Positions 14,026-20,541 of a stretch of DNA of 20,697 bases are shown here, piece by piece; the first letter of the stretch is position 1; the number at the start of each line of letters is the position of its first letter. Origin of the DNA: a virus; IMG/VR virus record IMGVR_UViG_3300047495_000060, positions 1 through 20,697 of that record; one strand, 5' to 3'. The notes beneath the pieces are model-generated. The model was given only the letters and a program-made list of their open reading frames with translations, was not told where the DNA came from and did no database searches. Made by a program: the position numbers and the translations under genes.

Positions 14026-14526
14026 TCAGCTTCCAGAAACGGGCTTCGCCGTGTTCCCACCGCCCGATTGCACGCCGGAGTGAACGTGCTGCAGCGAGCT
14101 GACCGGCCCGCTGTCACACGAGGCAAGAACGTCTCCGGTGACATGAAGGTCGCCCTCGATGCGGATGGCATTGCCTGCGCCCCGCACGACGATGCCGGAT
14201 CGCGTGAGATAAACCGCCTGGCCGAGATCGTCGTAGACTGCGACTTCGCCTGAGGTCAGTTCGGCGAGGCGATAGCGCCCGTCGTTGATGGCGATCACGA
14301 CGCCCTTGGATTGATCCCCTGCCCCGGCGAGAACGACGGCATCGGCTCCGGAATGGGGATTGGACGTGAAGCCGTAATTGTTGACGGCCGGCACCCCGTC
14401 AAAGGTTTCCTGCTGGCTGAAGCCAATCTGGTGAGTCTGAGCTTGCTTCGACGTGTCATCGACCACGGCGACCGTGCCGATGCGAACCATGCCCAGCACA
14501 CGGTGCCAGAGGCTGTTATCGGTCAT
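14026..14526 (-). CDS. Phage baseplate assembly protein V / Mu gp45-like spike
   Basis: This is a 166-aa protein. Residues about 8-110 form the OB-fold-like part (MVRIGTVAVVDDTSKQAQTHQIGF, GVVIAINDGRYRLAELTSGEVAVYDDLGQAVYLT). The C-terminus is a beta-rich spike tail (IRIEGDLHVTGDVLASCDSG) ending near residue 147 in HVH, the metal-binding HxH found at the tip of P2 gpV/Mu gp45-type spikes. It would form the trimeric membrane-piercing tip below the hub. The start lies one base after the hub stop, so the two are translationally coupled, and the order hub then spike matches Mu (gp44, gp45). Confidence 0.9.
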   Translation of the reverse strand: MTDNSLWHRVLGMVRIGTVAVVDDTSKQAQTHQIGFSQQETFDGVPAVNNYGFTSNPHSGADAVVLAGAGDQSKGVVIAINDGRYRLAELTSGEVAVYDDLGQAVYLTRSGIVVRGAGNAIRIEGDLHVTGDVLASCDSGPVSSLQHVHSGVQSGGGNTAKPVSGS

Positions 14527-14527
14527 G

Positions 14528-15685
14528 TCAACGATCCCGCCGCTGAAGGCCGTCGATCACGTCGCGCGATGCCCGGTTCTGATCTGGAGCGAGCGCGGCC
14601 ATGACGGCAGGGCTGAACTGGTACAGATTTGTTGGCTGCGGCAGGAAGCTCTCGGGCGGCATCAAAACCAGATCGGCGTGCGTGCCTTCTTTGTCCCGGC
14701 GGAAGGTGACATCGGCAATCAGCCATTGCGTACTGTCGATTTTCACTTGAGGCGCGGAGATCGAGGCCAGCCGATTCGGCTCCCACAGCGCCCCGGAACT
14801 GTCGCGCCAGGAATCGACCACCAACCGGATGGCTTGCGAGCGCCCGCGCCTCCGGTTCAACTCCCAGGTAGCCTGTTGCAGCGCCAGGGCGCGGTAGTTT
14901 TGCCCGGCCTCCGCTACGAACGAAAATACCCTGTGCCGGATAGCTGAATCGGCATCCTTCACGACGGCTATTCGATTCGGGTCTTGCGATGCCGGGACGG
15001 AGTTATCGAGAAGGAAATCCGTCGATTGGATGAAGCATCGATATTCGCTGTAGCGCTCGGCAATGTTGTAGTCGACCTCGGCCATTTCGATGTTCACGCC
15101 AAGCTCGAAGCCCGAGGCCATGGCGGTCGTGCTGGCGCGCGCCAGCACCAGATTGCCGTCAGGACCATCATAGACAAGGAACTGCGCGTATCGCGCGATC
15201 TGGGCGATGATGTCGTACGGCTTTTGCGTGATGAAGAAATTGACGAACGGAATGATCGGCCCGTCACCGTCGAGAGACGTGACAGCAACGCCATAGGGCG
15301 CAGCGAGCTTCTGGGCGATCCCGAGCAGGCTTGTCTGGCGGATCGAATTGCCCTGCAGGTCTACCGCGCACAGCAGATCACAGGCCTTGCTCCTCCCGGC
15401 CACGACTACAGTTCGCCCACCCGGTCCCACCCGGTAGAAGCGTCGTTCGATCCAGCCGGTGAATACGTTATCGGTGCCGAACTGGACCGTGCAGGAACTG
15501 CCCGGGCTTAAATCCAGTGTCGTGCCGGTATCAGGGTCATTCGCGGTCAAGGTCAGCTCGAAGTTCGACGGAAAGCGTTCGATCGAGCGAGAAACGGAAG
15601 CGGCCAGCCATCCTGATATCCGGGTGTTGCCAACCGTCAGGGTCAAATCGTTCGACCCAGGGATCGGGCCGGTATATTCGCTCAA
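14528..15685 (-). CDS. Phage baseplate hub protein (Mu gp44 / P2 gpD-like)
   Basis: This is a 385-aa protein starting at TTG 15683-15685 behind AGGGAGG, right after the tape-measure stop (TGATTTG). Its motifs fit the Mu gp44 hub family: ISGWLAASVSRSIERFPSNFEL, FGTDNVFTGWIERRFY, VVVAGRSKACDLLCAVD, TQKPYDIIAQIARYAQFLVYDGPDGNLVL, and the C-terminal VVDSWRDSSGALWEPNRLASI then QWLIADVTFRRDKEGTHADLVLMPPE. It is full length for the family. The hub links the tail tube and tape measure to the spike. The gp43/N-like DNA-circularisation gene that separates tape measure and hub in Mu is absent here. Confidence 0.9.
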   Translation of the reverse strand: MSEYTGPIPGSNDLTLTVGNTRISGWLAASVSRSIERFPSNFELTLTANDPDTGTTLDLSPGSSCTVQFGTDNVFTGWIERRFYRVGPGGRTVVVAGRSKACDLLCAVDLQGNSIRQTSLLGIAQKLAAPYGVAVTSLDGDGPIIPFVNFFITQKPYDIIAQIARYAQFLVYDGPDGNLVLARASTTAMASGFELGVNIEMAEVDYNIAERYSEYRCFIQSTDFLLDNSVPASQDPNRIAVVKDADSAIRHRVFSFVAEAGQNYRALALQQATWELNRRRGRSQAIRLVVDSWRDSSGALWEPNRLASISAPQVKIDSTQWLIADVTFRRDKEGTHADLVLMPPESFLPQPTNLYQFSPAVMAALAPDQNRASRDVIDGLQRRDR

Positions 15686-15686
15686 A

Positions 15687-17663
15687 TCAGCCTCCCTGCT
15701 GGCTGGTCATCGGCATCCGGGACGGAAGCGGCTGGACCGAGTAGTTGTCACCCTGCCGGCGCACGGTCGCGGTAGCGTTGCCGTCCGAGGTCACATGGAC
15801 ATCGATCCTGGCATTCCCACTGGGACCGGACGATGCCCCGGATAGACCGGCGCCCCCGTCGCTTGAAAGCGACGGGACGGCCGGCGCCGCGGTGTATTTG
15901 CTGTAGAGCTGTTCCGCGAGATCGCGCCGTCTCCTTGCCTCTCCGGCCGAGTCTCCCGGCCGTTCGGCGTAGAGCGAGTCGATCGCGCCAGCCTGCCCGG
16001 CACTGACCCCCGGCAATCCCATCATCTGCCCGGCCTGGGCGGACTGCGCATCGCCACCGAGGCCGCGCAACTCGGCATCCTTGAAGGCAAGCTGCTCGTC
16101 CAGGGTGCTGTTCCGGATATCGTGGTGGAACATGCGCGCGAACGCCGCCTGGCGGTCGGCGTGCCATTGGAAGGCGCCGAACGCCTGGACACCATCGCCC
16201 GGCCGTCGCTCGTCAAGTCCGCTTTCGGTCAGGCCGCCGGCGACGATGCCGGCAGCCGCCTGGGGCGACCAGCCCTTCGAGGTGAAATAGGCGAACGCCT
16301 TACGCGCGCGCAGGTCCTGCTCGCCCTTTGGCAGCGCGGCCCCGGCAGACGCCCCTGTGATGCTGTTCCACAACCGGTGGAAGAAGCCACCGCCGCCATC
16401 CGTCCCCAGCCGCTGGTTAAGCTCGTCAACCCGCAGCTGCGCCTCCTCCCGGCTGACGGCATCGGGCGAGGCTTGGCCTGGCGTGTCGCCGCTCAGCAAC
16501 AGGGTCGACTCAAGCGCCAACCCGCCGGCGGTGCCGATCCCGAGAAGCCGCCCCATCCACCCAGGGAACTTGAAGGCCGCGAGGGTCGTCAGCTCCCGGG
16601 TGAGCTTGCCGACGGGAGAGTTCAACAGCCATGCGGCCCCGAGGACCTCGATGGCGACCTTCCAGCCACCAAGCGATTTGACGATGGCATCGACCTTGGT
16701 AGCGAACGAAACTGCGTCCTGCTCCAGCCCCTTCCAGTCCTGACTCTTCAGCCACTCGCCGAACTGGTGGGCGCCGCTGCCGATCTCGGCCTGATTGTCT
16801 TTGATGATGCGGTCGAAGCTGCCGAGTACGTCGCTCAGGGGACCGGCCAGCTCGGAGCCGATCGTATGGCCGATGCTGTGCAGGCGGATGTCGATCGTGT
16901 CGAATTTCTCGCGCAGCTCATCCGCTTTTTTGGCCGCGTCCTCCGACATGCCCGGGTCAATCTTGGATGCCTTTTCCTCGTATCCTGCCCACGCCGCATC
17001 TGGACGGAGAATGGCCGGCGCCATCGCCCCATAGGCGCCCCCCAGCACCTTCGAACCCATCATCTCCGCGAACATCGGATCGATCTTCTGGAACGTGGCG
17101 AGCTTGGCGCGCACCTTCTCGAACAAGGCATCCGTGGGGCCCTGCAGGTCCTTGTCGCTGATCTGCATGTACTGGAAAGCCAGAGCGGCATCGCTGTTCA
17201 AGCCGGTCAGAGCGCCCTTGGCGGCATCATGCAGGGCGGCCAGCCCTCCAGGAACCGAACTCCCGTCGCCACCGCCGAGCTGCACGGCATCCTGGATCTG
17301 CTGGAGCCGCTTGATCGGCACCAGGGCGCGCGCGGAGAAGGTCTGGAGCTGGGTTCCAAACTGCCCAAACCGCATCGCCAGGTTGCCGATGCCCGCCGCG
17401 GAAGCCAGGCCGCCCAGCGCGGCCAGGGGCGGCACGAGCTTTGTGGTTTCCCAAACGGCAGAGCGGACGGTGCGGGTATAGTCTTTCGCGCCCGCCACCA
17501 TCCTTTCCAGGTTCTCGGCGGCAGAGCGCACGGATAGCGTGGAGTTCGTCTTCTTGACGGTGTTCCCTAGGCCGCCGAGGGACTTGTCCAGGCGGCTGAT
17601 GACCGAGGATGCCTTCGCGTCATCGGCCGAGATGCCGATCGCGACGCCCTTGCTATCCGCCAT
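15687..17663 (-). CDS. Tail tape measure protein with phage tail-lysozyme domain
   Basis: This is a 658-aa protein. The N-terminal part (SVISRLDKSLGGLGNTVKKT, SAAENLERMVAGAKDYTRTVRS) is typical of tape measures, followed by helical and Ala/Gly-rich segments. A hydrophobic patch lies near 345-385. At about 450-540 there is a tail-lysozyme domain (RKAFAYFTSKGWSPQAAAGIVAGGLTESGLD, FGAFQWHADRQAAFARM), with E in LTESGLD as the probable catalytic acid. Such domains locally open peptidoglycan during injection. ATG 17661-17663 follows AAGGTGA and starts 6 bases after the stop of the frameshifted chaperone, the order usual for chaperone and tape measure. The length would predict a fairly short tail. 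Confidence 0.9.
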   Translation of the reverse strand: MADSKGVAIGISADDAKASSVISRLDKSLGGLGNTVKKTNSTLSVRSAAENLERMVAGAKDYTRTVRSAVWETTKLVPPLAALGGLASAAGIGNLAMRFGQFGTQLQTFSARALVPIKRLQQIQDAVQLGGGDGSSVPGGLAALHDAAKGALTGLNSDAALAFQYMQISDKDLQGPTDALFEKVRAKLATFQKIDPMFAEMMGSKVLGGAYGAMAPAILRPDAAWAGYEEKASKIDPGMSEDAAKKADELREKFDTIDIRLHSIGHTIGSELAGPLSDVLGSFDRIIKDNQAEIGSGAHQFGEWLKSQDWKGLEQDAVSFATKVDAIVKSLGGWKVAIEVLGAAWLLNSPVGKLTRELTTLAAFKFPGWMGRLLGIGTAGGLALESTLLLSGDTPGQASPDAVSREEAQLRVDELNQRLGTDGGGGFFHRLWNSITGASAGAALPKGEQDLRARKAFAYFTSKGWSPQAAAGIVAGGLTESGLDERRPGDGVQAFGAFQWHADRQAAFARMFHHDIRNSTLDEQLAFKDAELRGLGGDAQSAQAGQMMGLPGVSAGQAGAIDSLYAERPGDSAGEARRRRDLAEQLYSKYTAAPAVPSLSSDGGAGLSGASSGPSGNARIDVHVTSDGNATATVRRQGDNYSVQPLPSRMPMTSQQGG

Positions 17664-17669
17664 GCTGTA

Positions 17670-17831
17670 TCACCTTCTCGATTGAGCCCGGATCATGCTG
17701 CGCGCCTGCTCGTTGAACTCCAGCAGTTCGCCGATGGTGAGCGCGCCTGCAGAACCTGGTCCGGCAGCGGGCCAGCCAAAATACTTCGTCAGGGCCGCAA
17801 TCAGCTCGAAGTAGTTGGCCGGCCTTCGGCG
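17670..17831 (-). CDS. Frameshift-encoded extension of the tail assembly chaperone (E'-like)
   Basis: After a -1 slip at 17837-17831 the ribosome would read 53 more codons, ANYFELIAALTKYFGWP through ALTIGELLEFNEQARSM, to TGA 17672-17670. The zero-frame product stops at 17801. The FGWP...LxxxELLEF/WxxQA pattern is that of the E'/T-type extensions of P2 and lambda-like phages, which bridge chaperone and tape measure. The fusion would be 255 aa (202 + 53). The segment has no start codon or ribosome site of its own, so it is most likely made only by frameshifting. Confidence 0.8.
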   Translation of the reverse strand, partial: RRRPANYFELIAALTKYFGWPAAGPGSAGALTIGELLEFNEQARSMIRAQSRR

Positions 17832-18436
17832 AAAAAACCCTGAACATAGGCCGCCCCCCGGTCGAGGATGCGAACAGGCAGCAGCCCAATCAGCGGACGT
17901 GGCAGCTCCGACGAAAGCGCCACCAGCATGATCTGATAGGCGCGGACTTTCGCCGGGGAGAAGTCGGTGAGCGTCTTTTCCGCCTGGCGCATCTCAGCCA
18001 GCGTCAGCTCGCGCAGCTCCAGTTCGGAGACGATGTGGGCGCCCCATTCGATCGTTTCCGGCAAGGCGATCGTGAGGTTGCCGACGCCGGCAGCCGCGGG
18101 AGGCGGATTGGCGGCCTTCGCGGTGTCATCATCGCCCGCGTCTTGCGTGCTGGTGTCAGGCGCCTTCGTGCTCGGGTTCACGAAGCCCTGCAGGAACCGG
18201 TTCGCGGTGCCGAACTCGCTGGTGCGCAAGCCGCCCAGGCTGTCGACCGGAACACTCGTCACCATCGAGAGCAGCTTCGTCTGATAATCCCGCGTGCTCT
18301 CCACGCCGCCGCTGCCGAGCTTCATCTCGGCCTGTAGAACCTCATTCGCCTTTGGCTCCCGGAGCTGCAGCTCCGCGAATGATTTGCCGCCGGCTTCGAT
18401 CGGCTTCGCGAGGGTGATCGTCAGGGTGTCGGTCAT
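17801..18436 (-). CDS. Phage tail assembly chaperone with tandemly duplicated domain
   Basis: This 211-aa protein starts at ATG 18434-18436 after GGAAAGG. Residues 5-85 (LTITLAKPIEAGGKSFAELQL...ANRFLQGF) and 121-201 (LTIALPETIEWGAHIVSELEL...AAYVQGF) align end to end. Each has LTI-L, IE-G, EL-LRE, QAE, YQ-(I/T)-L and a final QGF. Each copy matches the usual 80-100 aa tail assembly chaperone (P2 gpE/Mu gp41-like). They are joined by an Asp/Thr/Pro-rich linker of about 35 residues. These proteins coat the tape measure during tail polymerisation. Only the second copy ends at the slippery site. Confidence 0.88.
   Translation of the reverse strand: MTDTLTITLAKPIEAGGKSFAELQLREPKANEVLQAEMKLGSGGVESTRDYQTKLLSMVTSVPVDSLGGLRTSEFGTANRFLQGFVNPSTKAPDTSTQDAGDDDTAKAANPPPAAAGVGNLTIALPETIEWGAHIVSELELRELTLAEMRQAEKTLTDFSPAKVRAYQIMLVALSSELPRPLIGLLPVRILDRGAAYVQGFFAEGRPTTSS
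17831..17837 (-). promoter_or_regulatory. Programmed -1 ribosomal frameshift site (T TTT TTC)
   Basis: On the minus strand the heptamer TTTTTTC spans the codons GGT TTT TTC in the X XXY YYZ phase required for a -1 slip. It falls 31-37 bases before the zero-frame stop and directly after the QGF end of the chaperone domain. The sequence that follows is GC-rich (GCCGAAGGCCGGCC) and could form a short stem. The -1 frame is open for 53 codons with conserved protein character. Confidence 0.85.
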
Positions 18437-18454
18437 GAGTTTTCCTTTCCGAAG

Positions 18455-18874
18455 TCAGAGGGTGCCATCGCGGCCGGCGCGATAGGCCTGGGCGATCAGC
18501 CCCACGATGGAGAGCCGCCCGAATACGAGCTGGCCGACCACCAGGTTGATCTGGCCAGCCACCTGGTGCTCCACCTCTCCCGGCATTTTGAGACCGAGCA
18601 GGGGACAGACGGAGCCAAACTCCCACGCCACAGATCGCGCTGCCCGCCAGTCCGAGGAATGCGGCTGCGGCTCGTCAGAGGGGCCGTGGGGGCAGGTAAA
18701 GCTCTCGCCTGCCCCGCAGAAGCCATCCCAGGCTCCCCGCTGCCAGGCATCATGCAGGGCCGCCGCCAGAGATGGCCGGTGCCAAGCCAGCATCACCCGG
18801 CCGAACCGCAGCGCGAGCATCCCTTCTGGCAACGCAGGGCGAGCGCCCGCGGCTGTCCATTCCAGCAGCAGCAT
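18455..18874 (-). CDS. Unknown protein directly upstream of the tail chaperone
   Basis: This 139-aa frame starts at ATG 18872-18874 with GGAG 9 bases before, and ends 18 bases before the chaperone start. Codons are G/C-ending and the aa pattern is credible: MLALRFGRVMLAWHRPSLAAALHDAWQRGAWDGF, a Cys/His-containing FTCPHGPSDEPQPHSSDW, and a hydrophobic C-terminus VVGQLVFGRLSIVGLIAQAYRAG. No family was recognised. In Mu-like tails this position is held by the tail tube and sheath genes, to which it bears no resemblance. It may therefore mark where those genes were lost or replaced. Confidence 0.55.
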   Translation of the reverse strand: MLLLEWTAAGARPALPEGMLALRFGRVMLAWHRPSLAAALHDAWQRGAWDGFCGAGESFTCPHGPSDEPQPHSSDWRAARSVAWEFGSVCPLLGLKMPGEVEHQVAGQINLVVGQLVFGRLSIVGLIAQAYRAGRDGTL

Positions 18875-19344
18875 GCCGATAAGCTCCGTTCATTTTGGGT
18901 GTTGAGGAAAGGTGCGCCCGCACGGTGTGGGACGCGCCTCGGCCGAGCGCGCACCTGACCGGCCGCGTATCGCATTGGTGCCGCCCTATCGAGCGCGGCG
19001 GCAAGGACCAGCGTAGAGCCGGACCTCAACCGTCGACCGCGGATTGGCTACCGCGACGAGATGGTCCCGGGCCTGTCCGCCTTGCTGTCCTCGTCTGGAA
19101 GCCTCTCCGGTTGGGTGAGGCGGACTTCGCTCCCCGGCCGGCCCGGGGGAGCCGTGCGGATACAGGAGAGGCTTCAGACTTTTATCGCAACAGAAAGGCA
19201 GGGCAAAGGCCAAAGCGTCAGGCAGAGGTCTGACGGATGCTTCTAGATTAGGTGTTCGCAGACTGATTGGAGCCACCAGAGCGGACGCGCGACAGCCGCC
19301 GCCTCCGGCGGAGAAGAGAGAGGTAGATCATCGCCGCGAACGCA
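18875..19344. other. 470-bp gene-poor region upstream of the tail genes
   Basis: No frame here was judged a gene. Candidates on both strands lack ribosome sites and consistent codon bias. It holds the large inverted repeat at 19093-19179, a smaller one CGTCAG/CTGACG at 19216-19221 and 19230-19235, and a CCGCC/GGCGG hairpin near 19296-19311. On the minus strand it is the leader of the tail operon, so the structures may be a 5' untranslated region, an untranslated RNA or scars of deleted genes. Confidence 0.45.
19093..19179. other. Large nested inverted repeat, candidate structured RNA
   Basis: The outer arms GTCTGGAAGCCTCTCC (19093-19108) and GGAGAGGCTTCAGAC (19165-19179) pair over 15 bp with one bulged G. 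The inner arms GCTCCCC (19129-19135) and GGGGAGC (19146-19152) pair over 7 bp, with CCGGCCGG at their base and loop. On the plus strand the structure is followed by TTTTAT, a modest terminator tail. Confidence 0.5.
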
Positions 19345-19536
19345 TCATGGCAGTCTCCTCTGGGTCCAACGCGCCCACCATTCAGCGCGCCGATCGATAC
19401 GCTCGGCGCGGCGCTTCAGCACGCTCTGCATCCATTGGCCGAACATCGCCTGAAGGGGGCACCCCCTGATCCCCGTTGCACCAGTCGCACCGTACAGAGA
19501 ATCTTCCTGGACGTTCGTTATGTCTGCCCGGGCCAT
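19345..19536 (-). CDS. Small ORF coupled to HTH paralogue 1, unknown
   Basis: This 63-aa frame starts at ATG 19534-19536, whose A is shared with the TGA of the upstream HTH gene (TGATG), so translation is probably coupled. It reads MARADITNVQEDSLYGATGA, then CPLQAMFGQWMQSVLKRRAERIDRRAEWWARW. The C-terminal half is an amphipathic basic helix rich in Arg and Trp. No family was recognised. Coupling to a DNA-binding protein suggests a co-regulator or accessory peptide. The coding case rests on the overlap and plausible composition. Confidence 0.5.
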   Translation of the reverse strand: MARADITNVQEDSLYGATGATGIRGCPLQAMFGQWMQSVLKRRAERIDRRAEWWARWTQRRLP

Positions 19537-19772
19537 CAGGCTTGCTCCCGCATATATGGCGCCACACCACGCGCTGCTAACCAGGCACCGAGGCCGGACC
19601 GTGAGGCGCAAATGATCCGCCCCACGCGAAAAATCGGTAGCTCCCCTGTAGCCACTCGATGTTTCGCTTGCCGAACCGTCAAGCCAATGGCTGGAGCAAT
19701 CTCCGCGAGGCCATAGAGGAAGTCGGTTTCTTGGCGGCTAGGCACGACTTCGCTTTGGCTGTCCTTGCGCAT
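19536..19772 (-). CDS. Small HTH DNA-binding protein, tandem paralogue 1
   Basis: This 78-aa protein starts at ATG 19770-19772 with AGGAG 8 bases upstream. The frame is open further up, but this start matches the lengths of the other two copies. Residues 16-66 (TDFLYGLAEIAPAIGLTVRQAKHRVATGELPIF, then RVGRIICASRSGLGAWL) have the excisionase/AlpA-like MerR winged-HTH pattern: helix-turn-helix, then GELP-x-F-x-x-G-R, then a terminal AWL helix. It would bind DNA and act as an excisionase, activator or repressor. It shares this layout with 19882-20118 and 20170-20412, and all three are on the minus strand. Confidence 0.82.
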   Translation of the reverse strand: MRKDSQSEVVPSRQETDFLYGLAEIAPAIGLTVRQAKHRVATGELPIFRVGRIICASRSGLGAWLAARGVAPYMREQA

Positions 19773-19837
19773 GGTGAGTCTCCTGAAGTTTCTGGGTCCA
19801 TCACTGGCCGACCCGGCGACTTTATCGCGCCGCATGA

Positions 19838-19860
19838 GTGAGGCATAGGATAAGCCTCAC
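19838..19860. promoter_or_regulatory. Operator-like palindrome between HTH paralogues 2 and 1
   Basis: GTGAGGC and GCCTCAC, 7-bp perfect arms around 9 bases, lie 20 bases after the stop of paralogue 2 and upstream of paralogue 1. They could be a binding site for one of the HTH proteins or a short attenuating hairpin. Assigned from symmetry and location only. Confidence 0.35.
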
Positions 19861-19881
19861 GGGCCGAAGCGCGACGGAACG

Positions 19882-20118
19882 TCAGGCGCGATCGCCCTCG
19901 CATCCCCTCACACCACGCGCCGCCAGCCAAGCCGCTATGCCGGATCGAGAAGCGCAAGTGGTGTGCCCTATGCGAAACGTGGGAATCTCTTTGGTCGCGA
20001 CACGATGTTTCGTGCGTCGAACCGACAGGCCGAGCACGCGGGCTATTTGAGTAACGCCGTATAGAAGGTCAGTTTCAGGAAGGTCGCATGCCTGTTTGCT
20101 TCTGCTGTCATTTTGCAC
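19882..20118 (-). CDS. Small HTH DNA-binding protein, tandem paralogue 2
   Basis: This 78-aa protein starts at GTG 20116-20118, the only start that keeps the family length; the ribosome site is weak. It reads TDLLYGVTQIARVLGLSVRRTKHRVATKEIPTF, then RIGHTTCASRSGIAAWLAARG. It aligns with paralogue 1 over its whole length, and the genes also resemble each other at nucleotide level. The recognition helix differs (VRRTKHRVA against VRQAKHRVA), so the DNA targets may overlap. A perfect TATAAT lies about 20 bases upstream, so this copy may have its own promoter. Confidence 0.82.
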   Translation of the reverse strand: MQNDSRSKQACDLPETDLLYGVTQIARVLGLSVRRTKHRVATKEIPTFRIGHTTCASRSGIAAWLAARGVRGCEGDRA

Positions 20119-20136
20119 AGTCTGACTCTCTGTAGA

Positions 20137-20142
20137 ATTATA
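20137..20142 (-). promoter_or_regulatory. TATAAT -10 box upstream of HTH paralogue 2
   Basis: On the minus strand a perfect TATAAT lies 19 bases before the GTG start of paralogue 2, in the 51-base gap after paralogue 3. The -35 region 17 bases upstream is poor (TCTCTC-like), so an activator may be required. CTCTC/GAGAG short arms flank the box. Confidence 0.45.
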
Positions 20143-20169
20143 CCCGGCAACAGATTGTGGAGAGAATGG

Positions 20170-20412
20170 TCAGGCGCCGTTGCTCCGGTATTCCCTCGCG
20201 CCACGCTCTACCAACCAGGCCGTGATGCCGGATCGAGAGGCACAAATGATCCTTCCCATGCGGAAAGTCGGGAATTCCCCATTAGCCACTCGATATTGCG
20301 TTTGGATTACAGACAAGCCGAGCGCCCGGCCGATCGCCGCGAGCCCATACAAGAGATCGTTTTCAGAGGTTACGGGCCCCGTCGCCTCGGTCTTCGTCTC
20401 GTGAATTTCCAT
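20170..20412 (-). CDS. Small HTH DNA-binding protein, tandem paralogue 3
   Basis: This protein is 80 aa from ATG 20410-20412 (MEIHETKTEATGPVTSENDL). The frame is open to a GTG at 20565, but that extra part has a much lower GC third position and crosses a strong hairpin. The start that fits the 78-aa paralogues was chosen. The core LLYGLAAIGRALGLSVIQTQYRVANGEFPTF, then RMGRIICASRSGITAWLVERG, matches both other copies. The recognition helix is the most divergent (VIQTQYRVA). It is the first gene of the leftward arm, and two ATGs fall inside an 11-bp tandem repeat at its start. It is possibly the excisionase or an arm-specific activator. Confidence 0.78.
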   Translation of the reverse strand: MEIHETKTEATGPVTSENDLLYGLAAIGRALGLSVIQTQYRVANGEFPTFRMGRIICASRSGITAWLVERGAREYRSNGA

Positions 20413-20430
20413 GTTGCGTCCATGTTGCGT
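20409..20430 (-). repeat. 11-bp tandem duplication spanning the start of HTH paralogue 3
   Basis: CCATGTTGCGT occurs twice with no gap (20409-20419 and 20420-20430). On the minus strand each copy contains an ATG, in different frames because the unit is 11 bases. The inner ATG (20412) begins the paralogue. An 11-bp spacing puts the units on nearly the same face of the helix, as in many protein-binding iterons. Confidence 0.7.
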
Positions 20431-20510
20431 GGCGTCGCCCGCCGCTTCACAGCGGAGGCTGGTTTCGCTCGAATTTGTTGGTTGTTTTGTCCGTGCTTCT
20501 AGATTGGAAG

Positions 20511-20541
20511 AATCAGGCAGTTTTGGCGCAACTGCCTGATT
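20511..20541. terminator. Perfect 12-bp hairpin near the right end
   Basis: AATCAGGCAGTT (20511-20522) and AACTGCCTGATT (20530-20541) form a perfect stem with a 7-base loop, followed on the plus strand by TTCC. It lies about 30 bases inside the right junction and could insulate the element from outside transcription in both directions. The 20413-20570 gap holds nothing else beyond the CACTAGTG palindrome at 20563-20570, which abuts the junction. Confidence 0.6.

Noticed and set aside
13060-14253. Plus-strand open frame of 397 aa
   Set aside because: It crosses three well-supported minus-strand genes and their ribosome sites. Its composition is that of a shadow frame.
16122-17537. Plus-strand open frame of 471 aa
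   Set aside because: It lies wholly antisense to the tape measure gene, is Leu/Arg/Gly/Gln-rich with no domain, and reflects the GC bias of the real gene.
17653-17889. Minus-strand 78-aa frame across the chaperone/tape-measure gap
   Set aside because: It has neither a ribosome site nor motifs. The other minus frame here carries the conserved frameshift extension.
19093-19179. Large hairpin as an integron attC site
   Set aside because: The required GTTRRRY and RYYYAAC simple sites are absent and no integron integrase is present.
18793-19276. Small frames on both strands of the 18875-19344 gap
   Set aside because: None has a ribosome site, steady codon bias or a family signature, and several cross the large hairpin.
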